In this document: in pieces, positions 1 to 7,909 of the stretch
Layout of the letters: each line of letters opens with the position of its first letter
Numbering within the stretch: position 1 is the first letter of the stretch
Assembly (NCBI GenBank): GCA_930990965.1
Contig: CAKNRQ010000001.1
Span: 186,001-250,000, forward strand
Direction of reading: 5' to 3'
From: an uncultured Clostridia bacterium
GTDB lineage: Bacteria; Bacillota; Clostridia; Oscillospirales; Oscillospiraceae
Length of the DNA stretch: 64,000 nt
Notes under the pieces: model-generated
Seen by the model: the letters and a program-made list of their open reading frames with translations, nothing else
What the model was told of the DNA's origin: nothing
The model's database searches: none
Program-made: the position numbers and the translations under genes

Positions 1-841
1 CGTCACGGCCCATGTAGCAGGAGTGCGCCTTTTCACCGTGCATGACGAGTACGGCTGAGCGTATCTCGTTGGAGTACGCAAGTATGGGCTGGTTGAGGAA
101 GGACATGGTGCCGGTGACGTTCCAGCCACCGTTTGAGTTGAGGCTGCGCTTGTGATAGCCGCGCGGGGTCTTGTAGTAGTCGTAGTAGTCTTTCACGAAG
201 AAGGGCGCGTCCTCGGGCAGAGGATCCACGACACCGCCACCCAGCTTGTACTCGCCGGCGCGATAGTCCTCGGTGCGCTGGGCATTGAGCGCCTCGCGCT
301 GCGCGTGGCGGGCCTCTTCGCTGTCAAACTCATCAAAGTAGCCTTTAGCCGAAGTGCGGGACATGTCGTACATAGTGATGGCCGCAGTCGCTTTTATGCG
401 AGTATCTAGTGCGGCAGTGTTCAGGGCGAGGCCGCCCCAGCCGCAGATGCCGATTATGCCGATGCGCTCGGGGTCCACGTCCCCGCGCGTGGAGAGATAG
501 TCCACAGCCGCCTGGAAATCCTCGGTGTTGATGTCCGGTGAGGCCATGTATCGCGGCTGACCGCCGCTCTCGCCAGTGAAGGACGGGTCGAAGGCTATGG
601 TGAGATATCCGCGCTCGGCCATAGTCTGAGCATACAGCCCGGCGCACTGCTCTTTGACGGCGCCAAAGGGGCCGCAGACGGCGAGGGCTGCAAAGGGTTC
701 CTTCCCTTCGGCCGGGACGTACACGTCTGCCGCGAGGGTTATGCCGTAGCGGTTGTGGAAAGTGTCTTTGCTGTGTATCACCTTGTCACTTTTCGGGAAG
801 GTCTTATCCCACTCCTGATTGAGTGTCAGCTTTTCAAACAT
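1..841 (-). CDS. Alpha/beta hydrolase, C-terminus beyond the window edge
   Basis: The reading frame is open from the ATG at 841 to the left edge, so only the first 280 residues are present. It is predicted to be a cytosolic serine hydrolase of the YcjY / dienelactone-hydrolase-like group. Early segments read YGITLAADVYVPAE and LAVCGPFGAVKEQ. The segment GIIGICGWGGLALNTAA around residue 150 resembles a nucleophile elbow, but Cys stands where Ser is usual (G-x-C-G-W-G), as in dienelactone hydrolases. The start is 14 bases past the stop of the upstream oxidoreductase-acetyltransferase gene and follows GGAGGAAT, so the two probably share an mRNA. The substrate is unknown. Confidence 0.8.
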   Translation of the reverse strand, partial: MFEKLTLNQEWDKTFPKSDKVIHSKDTFHNRYGITLAADVYVPAEGKEPFAALAVCGPFGAVKEQCAGLYAQTMAERGYLTIAFDPSFTGESGGQPRYMASPDINTEDFQAAVDYLSTRGDVDPERIGIIGICGWGGLALNTAALDTRIKATAAITMYDMSRTSAKGYFDEFDSEEARHAQREALNAQRTEDYRAGEYKLGGGVVDPLPEDAPFFVKDYYDYYKTPRGYHKRSLNSNGGWNVTGTMSFLNQPILAYSNEIRSAVLVMHGEKAHSCYMGRD

Positions 842-855
842 GTAAATTCCTCCAT

Positions 856-1977
856 TCACTTGAGTCTGTCTTTTTCGGGGTCGATTTCGCGCAACACCCT
901 GGCCGGCGCGCCGCCAACTATGGTGTTTGCGGGCACGTCCTTAGTGACCACCGCCCCAGCCGCGACGACTGCGTTATCCCCTATCGTCACACCGCGCAGC
1001 ACGGTACTGTTGGAACCTATCCAGACGTTTTTGCCTATAGTTATCCTGCCCGGCTTCAAATCGTGCCTTTCTTCGGGCAGCAGACCGTGATCGAGCGTGG
1101 CGAGCACCACGCCGTGGCCTATAAGAGCTCCGTCGCCTATTTCGATGCCGCCTTGGTCCTGGAAGTGGCAGCCGCTGTTTATGAACACATTGCTGCCCAG
1201 CTTGATATTCTTGCCACAGTCGGTGTAAAACGGCGGGAAAAGGCCGAAGCCCTTTTCCACGGGGCGGCCGGTGAGCTCGGCGAAGATCTCGCGTATCTCG
1301 CGCGGACTGTGGTAACTGCCGTTGAGCTCTGCCGTCAGGCGCAGCGCCTCCTGACTGAGCTCGTGCATCTTCATCGAGACGGGTGACCCGGCTCTCACCG
1401 GCTCGCCGCTGTCGAGGGCAGCCAGGAACTCCTCCAGTGATATTGTGCGCCTATCCCGCTCCAAGCTGCGGCCCATACGGCGCAATTTCTCCAGCACGGC
1501 CTCAAAGTCGCCGTGCTCCTCGTCATACGTGACTATGCCCTTGTCCTCCAAGCCCATGTAGTCCAGAAACGAACTGCGGTATTCATATATCGCTCCACCG
1601 TATACATCGGCGCTGCCGGACGAGAGTATAAGCGCAGAGCATTTGAGGCTTTTCGGTTTGTCAAGGGCGTATATGCGGTTTATGGCGCACTGTAGCTGTC
1701 CGCTGAATCCGTGGTAGTATATAGGCGAGGCCAGCACGAGCATTTCAGCGCGCTCCAACAGCGGATATATCTCATCCATGCCGTCGCGCTGCACGCACCT
1801 GCCCTGTCCTTCTCCGCGGCAGTAGTCACAGCCGAGACAGCCGGATATATGCATGCGGCACACATCGGCCACATGTACATCGTGTCCGGTTTCCCGCGCC
1901 GACTCTGCGAAGGCCGCAGCCATGGCCGCAGTGTGCCCTTTCGGCCTGGGGCTTCCGTTGAGTATGAGTATCTGCAT
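856..1977 (-). CDS. NAD(P)H-dependent FMN oxidoreductase fused to a sugar O-acetyltransferase
   Basis: This is a two-domain protein of 373 residues. Residues 1 to about 180 form a flavodoxin-like NADPH:FMN reductase domain, with an [12 protein letters not shown] phosphate-binding start, a cysteine-rich GCLGCDYC segment as in iron-sulfur flavoproteins, and the [12 protein letters not shown] flavin loop. Residues from about 200 to 373 form a left-handed beta-helix acetyltransferase of the maltose/nodulation (Mac/LacA) type. It has repeated [10 protein letters not shown] and [16 protein letters not shown] hexapeptides, a candidate catalytic His in LDHG and the terminal [12 protein letters not shown] chose the ATG at 1977 because an AAAGGTG ribosome site lies 6 bases upstream; a GTG at 1986 overlaps that site. 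The acceptor substrate is unknown. Confidence 0.85.
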   Translation of the reverse strand: MQILILNGSPRPKGHTAAMAAAFAESARETGHDVHVADVCRMHISGCLGCDYCRGEGQGRCVQRDGMDEIYPLLERAEMLVLASPIYYHGFSGQLQCAINRIYALDKPKSLKCSALILSSGSADVYGGAIYEYRSSFLDYMGLEDKGIVTYDEEHGDFEAVLEKLRRMGRSLERDRRTISLEEFLAALDSGEPVRAGSPVSMKMHELSQEALRLTAELNGSYHSPREIREIFAELTGRPVEKGFGLFPPFYTDCGKNIKLGSNVFINSGCHFQDQGGIEIGDGALIGHGVVLATLDHGLLPEERHDLKPGRITIGKNVWIGSNSTVLRGVTIGDNAVVAAGAVVTKDVPANTIVGGAPARVLREIDPEKDRLK

Positions 1978-2030
1978 AATCTTCACCTTTCAAGGGACTG
2001 CATTCCCGATGTACGTGTTTGTGTGCATAT

Positions 2031-2059
2031 ACTATAACTCAGCGGTTTAAGTATAGCAA
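2031..2059 (-). promoter_or_regulatory. Promoter of the oxidoreductase-acetyltransferase / hydrolase operon
   Basis: On the minus strand TTGCTA (2054-2059) is followed after 17 bases by TATAGT (2031-2036), about 50 bases upstream of the start codon. This is a sigma-A-type match. Confidence 0.5.
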
Positions 2060-2112
2060 ATACTTATAAGTAATAGCTCTGCATACGCAAAAGCTATATT
2101 TAGCGCGTGCAA

Positions 2113-2142
2113 AAAGGCCCCGGTCGTTTGACCGGGGCCTTT
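2113..2142 (-). terminator. Rho-independent terminator after the SLH-lysozyme gene
   Basis: A perfect 13-bp stem (2113-2125 with 2130-2142) has a 4-base loop. On the minus strand it is followed by a T run, 16 bases past the stop codon of the lysozyme gene. Confidence 0.85.
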
Positions 2143-2158
2143 GTAAATTATAGTGTCT

Positions 2159-3514
2159 TTAAGAACGCAGGTCGGTTATGCACACATTCAGGTCTACCCT
2201 GCCCTCTATGCCGTCCACTTGTCCGTTGGAGGTGTACTGCCACATGTCGTAGTGGTACGGGTAATCAGTGATGGCCAGGTCGCTGGTGTAGTGCGCAAGC
2301 CAGAAGGGGTAGTCGAGCAGGCGGTCTATGTACAAATCCTCGTTCACCGTATTGGGAGAACCGTAGGTCATAGCCGTGTAACCAGCCTCTTCAATCATCT
2401 CGCAGAAAGCTATGGCGCAGTCCGTCACGGTCACGGCGCTGGTGTTGGACGTGCGTGAGCTGGAATACGTTATGCGCTCCCAATCGAAGACTACGGGAAA
2501 GCTTATGTCGTAGCCCTCGATCCAGTCGAGTGTAGCCTCGGCTTCCTCTATGGCCTCTGCCACGTTCACGGCCTGAGAGAAGAAGTAAATGCCTACGTCT
2601 ATGCCGTTTGCAAGTGCGCCCTCTATGTTGTCCTCGAAGAACTCGTCCTGGTACACCACGCCCTCGGAGTAGCCTCGATAGCCGACGCGGATAATGGCGA
2701 AGTCGATTCCGTCATCTGCGACAGCTTCCCAGTCTATCTCGCCCTGGTGATAGCTCACGTCTATGCCCACAAGGCTGTCGTCCCCGTATATCAGGTATCC
2801 ATCCTCGGATATGGCAAACTCGTCATCATCGTATCTGTTCACAGGTATGGCGTCTATGTCCGGTGTGTACTCTGGCACGTCGGGCTCTTCAGGGGTGTCC
2901 GGTGTCTCCGGAGTCTCAGGCGTCTGCGTCACGCTGTCATAGCGCATGAAGATGGCTGCGCACTCCGCTCTGGTGGCCTCGCCCGAGGGGTCAAAGACGT
3001 TGCCGTCACGCCCGGAAACTATCCCAGTGGCGCTGGCCCAGCACACGGCGTCATATGCCCAATCGCTCACCGAAGCGGCATCGGCATATGTGATCGCGGC
3101 GCCCGGGATAGGGGAACCCTGATACCGGTAGAGCATGGTCACAAGCTGTTCACGGGTTATGTGCCCATCGGGTCCGAAGAGCGTATCCGCGATGCCCTGG
3201 GTGACGCCCTCGCTGCTCGCCCAGTACACGGCTTCGGCGTACCAGGCGTCGGCGGCAACATCGGTATACGTACTGCCAACGCTGGTCTCCGGCTCTCCGG
3301 CCAGGCGGTAGAGCATGGTCACAAACATGGCGCGAGTCACAGCTCCGTCGGGTTCGAATACGCCCTCGGCCACGCCGTCCATGATCCCGTTCTCCTGCGC
3401 CCAGCTCACAGCCTCGGCATACCAGGCGTCTCCCGGCACATCATTGAAGTCCGCAAGCGCTCCCGTGCAGAGCACGGTAAGCGCAAGAGCTGCCGCGATG
3501 ATACTTTTTCGCAT
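2159..3514 (-). CDS. S-layer-anchored GH25 lysozyme-like muramidase
   Basis: This is a secreted cell-wall hydrolase of 451 residues. Residues 1-21 are a signal peptide (MRKSIIAAALALTVLC...). Three SLH domains follow to about residue 200, each with WYAEAVSWAQENGIMDG- and TRAMFVTMLYR-like halves. A PET/PDT-rich linker then leads to a glycosyl hydrolase family 25 domain from about residue 250 to the end. That domain starts GIDVSYHQGEIDW and carries the catalytic D-x-E in FPVVFDWE. GH25 enzymes cleave the MurNAc-GlcNAc bond, and SLH domains bind pyruvylated wall polymers, so the enzyme should sit on its own cell surface. The ATG at 3514 follows AAAGGAGAACAA; the longer reading to 3553 is unlikely. 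Confidence 0.9.
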   Translation of the reverse strand: MRKSIIAAALALTVLCTGALADFNDVPGDAWYAEAVSWAQENGIMDGVAEGVFEPDGAVTRAMFVTMLYRLAGEPETSVGSTYTDVAADAWYAEAVYWASSEGVTQGIADTLFGPDGHITREQLVTMLYRYQGSPIPGAAITYADAASVSDWAYDAVCWASATGIVSGRDGNVFDPSGEATRAECAAIFMRYDSVTQTPETPETPDTPEEPDVPEYTPDIDAIPVNRYDDDEFAISEDGYLIYGDDSLVGIDVSYHQGEIDWEAVADDGIDFAIIRVGYRGYSEGVVYQDEFFEDNIEGALANGIDVGIYFFSQAVNVAEAIEEAEATLDWIEGYDISFPVVFDWERITYSSSRTSNTSAVTVTDCAIAFCEMIEEAGYTAMTYGSPNTVNEDLYIDRLLDYPFWLAHYTSDLAITDYPYHYDMWQYTSNGQVDGIEGRVDLNVCITDLRS

Positions 3515-3576
3515 TTGTTCTCCTTTCTCAGTCGGGTAGTCTCTTTTCAGCACTTGACATGGGTGTTTGTGTTATT

Positions 3577-4770
3577 TCATCCGTTCCAGGCATATGTGGT
3601 TTCCGTGGCCTCGGGCACATAAGTTTCGTCCCAATAGTGGTGGGTTTCACGCATGAACTCGCTTGTCACGTTGAAGTACCTGTGTGCGAGGCTCGCCGAC
3701 ACGCTGCCCAAACCCGTAGGGTCGTCCCAAGTGACGTCCACACAGTACCAATCTCCGTCCAGCCTCACCATGTTCCAGGCGTGCTCCTCGCGGCTGAGGT
3801 TGCCTTCACCCTCTACGGTGATGCACTCAACTCCTATCAGGTCCATGAAGAGCTGGAATGTCGATGAATAGCCGCGGCACACGGCGCGTCCGTCAATGAG
3901 AGTGCCATAGGGGTTGGTATTATTCGGGTTCTCCTCAAAGAAGGGCAGCAGGCTGAGCGAATTTGAATCGTAGCTCGCGTTTTCTATTATGTAGTCGTGT
4001 ATGGCAAGCTCACGCTCGTAGTCGCTCATGCCCTCCGGCGCAACAGTAGTCAGCACCTCGTCAACCACTTCCAGTATGGCCCTGTCATATTCGTGGAGCA
4101 TTGTCCAGTCACCTGAGCGGTAAGCGTCAATAACGCGTTCCTCGTTGTATTCCCACTCCACAGGCTCCGTGCTTAGCGAAGGTGTTGCGCTCTCTGACGT
4201 TGGCTCCGGCGTGACCTCCGTTCCCGCAGACTGAGGAACATCCGTCCCGGTCACAGGCTCGGACTGGGGCGTAGTCTCCGGCGCCTGGCTTTCAAAGCAG
4301 TTGTCAAAGGCCTGTTCACCCGCCTGTGAGTCCGGCAGCACTATCATGGCGCACCAGGCTCCTCGCACCGTGACGGCGGCCTCCGATACCATCTCGGCCT
4401 GCACCGGCATATAGCCCTCAAAGTCGGCTTGGCGGGCGCTCAAATACTCTTCCAGCCTCCCGGCAGCAGTCCGGGCCACGTCCTCCGCAGTGAAGCGGAA
4501 CACTGTCACCTCCTGAGCAGAATCTCCTCCGTCAACGAGCACTGCCCCATCCAATATTTCGTCAGTATTCAGGCCATAGTAGCCGCTCACATAATCTTCG
4601 TAAAGCTCGCCGCCGGGCACAATTTCTGTCATGTCTGCGTCTCCTCCGGCAGCAACTGCACGCGCTATTTGAAGGGCTGTCCACTCTGCCTCTGCGTCCT
4701 CTCCCGCCGTACATCCGGTCAGCAAAAACACAATGGCCAGAGAAAGCAGCCATGGTTTCAATTTCGACAC
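3577..4770 (-). CDS. Lipoprotein with a C-terminal transglutaminase-like domain
   Basis: This is a 397-residue membrane-anchored lipoprotein. From the GTG at 4770 (AAGGAGG six bases upstream) the N-terminus is a short signal peptide ending in the lipobox LLTGC, with the acylated Cys at residue 20. The middle contains a DUF-like beta region and a Thr/Ser/Pro/Glu-rich spacer. The last ~150 residues form a transglutaminase/CEP1-like fold, with Cys in AVCRGYS, His in EEHAWNMV and Asp in CVDVTWDDP giving a full catalytic triad. Such domains act as wall-associated cysteine peptidases or crosslinkers. It reads toward the SLH-lysozyme gene 62 bases away, which suggests a shared envelope role. Confidence 0.85.
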   Translation of the reverse strand: MSKLKPWLLSLAIVFLLTGCTAGEDAEAEWTALQIARAVAAGGDADMTEIVPGGELYEDYVSGYYGLNTDEILDGAVLVDGGDSAQEVTVFRFTAEDVARTAAGRLEEYLSARQADFEGYMPVQAEMVSEAAVTVRGAWCAMIVLPDSQAGEQAFDNCFESQAPETTPQSEPVTGTDVPQSAGTEVTPEPTSESATPSLSTEPVEWEYNEERVIDAYRSGDWTMLHEYDRAILEVVDEVLTTVAPEGMSDYERELAIHDYIIENASYDSNSLSLLPFFEENPNNTNPYGTLIDGRAVCRGYSSTFQLFMDLIGVECITVEGEGNLSREEHAWNMVRLDGDWYCVDVTWDDPTGLGSVSASLAHRYFNVTSEFMRETHHYWDETYVPEATETTYAWNG

Positions 4771-4948
4771 GATGTCCCTCCTTTCACGCATATGCCGACA
4801 TTTTACCACATTATCGTTCAAAATGAAATAGGAAATCAGTGCCGCGAAGATATCAGCCACACCCTTGACCCTCTACAGTAAAAGCAGTCTGCCCTGATGC
4901 ACGAAACAAACCTGCATTAGTGGGTCTTGGTATTTGCGGGCAAAAGGG

Positions 4949-5083
4949 ATGATGAAGTATTGTCACGAATCCGCTCGAAAAGAAGCCAACGAGATGATTG
5001 ACCTTTATACCCACTTCTACAACCACAAGCGCATTCAGCTAAAGGCTGGAGAGGCGCCGCTCACGCGGCGCCTCTCCACTTAA
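4949..5083 (+). pseudogene. Remnant of an IS3-family transposase C-terminus
   Basis: The plus-strand frame from the ATG at 4949 encodes 44 residues. The segment EMIDLYTHFYNHKRIQLK matches the conserved C-terminal end of IS3/IS150-type OrfB integrases (typically IDFYNHERIQLK). After LKAGEAPLT the frame runs into a strong hairpin and stops. No DDE catalytic core or terminal inverted repeats were found nearby, so this is a decayed fragment in the 386-base gap between the transglutaminase lipoprotein and the flavin reductase. I see nothing else in that gap. Confidence 0.6.
5048..5077 (-). terminator. Hairpin, probable terminator of the flavin reductase gene
   Basis: A perfect 13-bp G+C-rich stem (5048-5060 with 5065-5077) has a 4-base loop, 78 bases beyond the reductase stop codon. 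It overlaps the 3' end of the IS3 remnant. The T run on the minus strand is weak (TTT). Confidence 0.5.
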
Positions 5084-5155
5084 AGCTTCATATTTCCCTA
5101 CATACCTTTTGTGTTGTCTGCACACTTTGGGGAGCGTTAACAGTCCCGGGCGGCT

Positions 5156-5722
5156 TCAGCGCTTCATAAACTTCACACCGGCCCTGAAAGCGTCTGCGGC
5201 AGGTGCGCCAAGGGGCAGGTATTTGTTGTGGACAGGGTCAAAAGTCAGTGGCCTGAACTTTGCCGGGTCCGGCTTGCCGTTTTCGTCAAGTATGCTCTCA
5301 TCGGCGCAGACATTAACGATTTCACCCACCAGCAGGCAGCTTTCCGGGTCGTAGCTTACGAGCTTGCACTCCACCGCAAGCGGCAGTTCGCTGATTAAAG
5401 GAGCGTTCACATGCGCTGCCGGCTCGGTGTGCAGCCCGCTGCGGGTGAGTTTGTCCACTGCGTCATGCGCCGAGACTATCCCCAGGTAATCGCACTCCGC
5501 GGCGAACTGCTCAGTGGCCATGCTGACGGTAAAGGCCCCGGCGCGCACGACGTTTTCTGCCGTCTTGTGCTCGTTGTCCACGCAGATAGATATCTGAGTG
5601 TCATAGGTAATGCCGCCCCAGGCGGTGCACATGGCGTCGGGGACGCCATTGGAATCATACGTTGCTATCACAAACACCGGCTGGGGATACAGCCAGGTTT
5701 TCACTCCAAAGTCTTTGCGCAT
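5156..5722 (-). CDS. Flavin reductase-like / FMN-binding split-barrel protein
   Basis: This 188-residue cytosolic protein belongs to the flavin reductase-like domain family (PF01613), FMN-binding split barrels that reduce flavin with NAD(P)H or act as small flavoproteins. Visible landmarks are the N-terminal PQPVFVIATYDSNGVPDAM, TAWGGITYDTQISICVDNEHKTAENV and the mid-domain FTVSMAT, where flavin-contacting residues usually lie. The length is normal for the family. The ATG at 5722 follows GTAGGAGGTAAACT. A TATAAT with an extended TG (5766-5771) 44 bases upstream is the likely -10. The physiological substrate is not evident. Confidence 0.85.
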   Translation of the reverse strand: MRKDFGVKTWLYPQPVFVIATYDSNGVPDAMCTAWGGITYDTQISICVDNEHKTAENVVRAGAFTVSMATEQFAAECDYLGIVSAHDAVDKLTRSGLHTEPAAHVNAPLISELPLAVECKLVSYDPESCLLVGEIVNVCADESILDENGKPDPAKFRPLTFDPVHNKYLPLGAPAADAFRAGVKFMKR

Positions 5723-5780
5723 AGTTTACCTCCTACTGCAAACTCATTGTAGGCATTACAGCTGGATTATATCACGGTCG

Positions 5781-7112
5781 TCAAGTATGGCGCACTGCCC
5801 GGCGGTAAACTATGACGGACACAAAAGCGCTTATCAGCTCGGTGATCCAAAAAGCGTGCCACACGCCCTCTGCTCCAAATGCAAGTGACAGCAGATAGGC
5901 CACCGGTATGATTACGACGACGTAGCGGCAGAGGGATATTACGAGTGACGGCACTCCCTTGCCCAGCCCCTCAAGCGCACCGGAGCTCGTCACGCTCACA
6001 GAGGAGACGATGAAACCCGCGCTTATGATGCGCAGGGCGCGCTCGCCGGCAGCTACGGCTTCGCTGCTCTCGGCAAACAGTCCGGTCAGCCAGCCGGGCA
6101 CAGCCAGGAAGAGCACAGTGCCTGCCGCCATTATGGCCGCTGTCATTATAAGCACTGTTCTGTATATCTGCGCCACTCTTGCATACTCACGCGCGCCGTA
6201 ATTGTAACCCACCAGCGGGCGCATGCCCTGGACTATGCCGTTGGCGGGCAGATAGAGGAAGGTCTGGAGCTTGTAGTAAATACCCAGCACAAGGACGTAC
6301 ACCTCGGAGTAAGCCGCGAGTATGGCGTTGAGCGCACTGGTCAGCAAGCTCGGCAGGGCCAGGTTCAGCACAGCGGGAATTCCCACGGAGTAGAGTCTTG
6401 CCAGCATGCGGCCTTCAGGCTTGAAGAGCTTGGGTGTAACGCGCACTCCTATGGGCCTCACGAAATAAACCACACAGTATATCACAAAGGAAAGCGTCTG
6501 TCCTATCCCCGTGGCCAGTGCCGCGCCCTCTATGCCCATTGCGGGCACCGGTCCCCAGCCGAAAATCATGATGGGGTCTAGAATGATATTGGCGATACAG
6601 CCTGCCATTAGGCTGATCATCGTGACCCTCATGAGTCCCACCGCCTGAAATACCTTCTCAAATCCGACGCCCAGCGAGACCATGACGCCAAACAGAAACA
6701 CAATGGTGGAATAGCGTATGCCGAGATCTATGAGAGCCTCGTCCGTGGTGTACAATCCCAGGAAGGAGGGCATTATGGCTATGCAAACAGCAGATAGGAC
6801 AATGCCGTGTATAGCCGAAAGCAGCATGCCCTGAGATGCGGCCTTGTCTGCATTCAATTGTTCTTTTGCCCCCAAATGTATTGAAATAACGGCGTTTATG
6901 CCTACACCGAAGCCAATTCCGACAGCGTTTACAAAGTTCTGCACCGGGTATACGAGTGAGAGCGCCGTCATGGCATCGTCGCTTATCTGTGACACGAAGT
7001 AGCTGTCCACTATGTTGTAGAGCGAGTTTACAAGCATGGACACAACCATAGGAAGCGCCATTGAAACTATAAGCGGCAGCACAGGCCGGTCCTTCATAAA
7101 TGTCTGATCCAT
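5781..7112 (-). CDS. MATE-family multidrug/cation antiporter
   Basis: This 443-residue inner-membrane protein has about 12 hydrophobic segments in two six-helix halves. The start MDQTFMKDRPVLPLIVSMALPMVVSMLVNSLYNIVDSYFVSQ is the typical MATE motif, and the second half repeats it around PSLLTSALNAILAAYSEV. MATE proteins export drugs or metabolites using Na+ or H+ gradients. The length is normal. AAGGAGGTAAA precedes the start. The gene has its own promoter (7212-7240) and a ~95-base leader holding a terminator-like hairpin, suggesting attenuation. The substrate cannot be inferred. Confidence 0.92.
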   Translation of the reverse strand: MDQTFMKDRPVLPLIVSMALPMVVSMLVNSLYNIVDSYFVSQISDDAMTALSLVYPVQNFVNAVGIGFGVGINAVISIHLGAKEQLNADKAASQGMLLSAIHGIVLSAVCIAIMPSFLGLYTTDEALIDLGIRYSTIVFLFGVMVSLGVGFEKVFQAVGLMRVTMISLMAGCIANIILDPIMIFGWGPVPAMGIEGAALATGIGQTLSFVIYCVVYFVRPIGVRVTPKLFKPEGRMLARLYSVGIPAVLNLALPSLLTSALNAILAAYSEVYVLVLGIYYKLQTFLYLPANGIVQGMRPLVGYNYGAREYARVAQIYRTVLIMTAAIMAAGTVLFLAVPGWLTGLFAESSEAVAAGERALRIISAGFIVSSVSVTSSGALEGLGKGVPSLVISLCRYVVVIIPVAYLLSLAFGAEGVWHAFWITELISAFVSVIVYRRAVRHT

Positions 7113-7135
7113 TTTACCTCCTTAGAACACGAAAA

Positions 7136-7159
7136 CCGCGCAGCCATAAGGCTGCGCGG
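7136..7159 (-). terminator. Terminator-like hairpin in the MATE leader
   Basis: A 10-bp G+C-rich stem (7136-7145 with 7150-7159) has a 4-base loop and is followed on the minus strand by TTTTC. It lies between the apparent MATE promoter and the MATE start codon. It could end the upstream TIGR04076-like transcript, attenuate MATE expression, or both. Confidence 0.7.
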
Positions 7160-7166
7160 CGAAAAG

Positions 7167-7180
7167 TAGTCACTTGACTA
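7167..7180. promoter_or_regulatory. Perfect inverted repeat TAGTCA-N2-TGACTA in the MATE leader
   Basis: Six-base arms with a 2-base centre lie 7 bases upstream of the terminator-like hairpin and about 30 bases downstream of the -10. This could be a small RNA stem or a regulator site; no protein is assigned. Confidence 0.35.
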
Positions 7181-7211
7181 GGAAAAATCCACGCGGTGTT
7201 TTAACGGAGAA

Positions 7212-7240
7212 AATATACCACAGCTCACGCTGACAGTCAA
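7212..7240 (-). promoter_or_regulatory. Promoter of the MATE gene
   Basis: TTGACT (7235-7240), a 17-base spacer and TATATT (7212-7217) with an extended TGG just upstream. It begins 8 bases after the stop of the preceding gene. Confidence 0.65.
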
Positions 7241-7247
7241 TAGGCAC

Positions 7248-7817
7248 TTAATCTATGCGCAGGAGCGTGCCTCCGGCCGACTCCACAGCGGCGCGTACAT
7301 ACTCTTCAGGCACGCCGTTAGGGCCGGTATAAAGCTCATAGAATCCCTCGTCCCTCCAGATAACTTCACTCACGCCCTTCAGGGCCTTCAGCACTTCCAG
7401 CAGAGCGCTCTTCTCAGCCCCCTCTGCATATACGGCCTGGTAGTCAAGCCGTTCAAGCTTGAATATGACCGGCCTCGTACCGTCGGAGCAGCAGGTTATC
7501 ATGACGCGCTCATCATTCATCCAGCCACGCATTATGGCGCCGCCCTGCAGGGCCGTATAGATGTACCGGGATATTGCGTCCCAGGCCTCTGAGCAGTGTG
7601 GAACACCCCTGCTGCCGGCCATGCCGGCCTCGCCTTTTACCATAGTGCCCTCACCCATACGCCAGAAGTCGTCGCGCGCAGCATAGCGCTCAAAGATGTA
7701 TTCGTCCCCCACGTTGTAGCAGGGACAGGCGCCGCTTTCCGGGTCTGCACAGTACAGCTTCTGCAGCTCCGGATACAGCTTTTTGTCCAAAACAGTAACT
7801 CTACACTTGTGTTGCAT
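7248..7817 (-). CDS. TIGR04076-like protein of unknown function
   Basis: This 189-residue cytosolic protein resembles the TIGR04076 family in its first ~105 residues. Shared features are an N-terminal CRVTVLDKKLYPELQKLYC, a CPCYNVGDEY segment, PHCSEAWDAISRYIYTALQGG and the late CCSDGTRPVIFKLERL. Four or five conserved cysteines suggest metal or redox binding, but no activity is established for the family. The ~80 residues after the core are an extension that resembles a small alpha/beta module. The gene is monocistronic, with its own promoter (7846-7873) and a terminator candidate at 7136-7159. Confidence 0.7.
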   Translation of the reverse strand: MQHKCRVTVLDKKLYPELQKLYCADPESGACPCYNVGDEYIFERYAARDDFWRMGEGTMVKGEAGMAGSRGVPHCSEAWDAISRYIYTALQGGAIMRGWMNDERVMITCCSDGTRPVIFKLERLDYQAVYAEGAEKSALLEVLKALKGVSEVIWRDEGFYELYTGPNGVPEEYVRAAVESAGGTLLRID

Positions 7818-7845
7818 ATTTGACCTCCGTGAAGTCTATGCCCTG

Positions 7846-7873
7846 ATTATACCACGAAATACACAAAATGCAA
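7846..7873 (-). promoter_or_regulatory. Promoter of the TIGR04076-like gene
   Basis: TTGCAT (7868-7873), a 16-base spacer and TATAAT (7846-7851) with an extended TGG, about 28 bases upstream of the start codon. Confidence 0.55.
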
Positions 7874-7877
7874 AGGC

Positions 7878-7903
7878 AAGCCGGCCTGGACTAAGGCCGG
7901 CTT
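7878..7903 (-). terminator. Terminator hairpin after the GGDEF gene
   Basis: A perfect 10-bp stem (7878-7887 with 7894-7903) has a 6-base loop, 7 bases past the stop. The T tract is interrupted (TTGCCTTTG). Confidence 0.55.
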
Positions 7904-7909
7904 ATGATG

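Noticed and set aside
345-647. Minus-strand 100-codon frame near the left edge
   Set aside because: It is an out-of-frame shadow of the alpha/beta hydrolase, whose frame is open from 841 to the edge.
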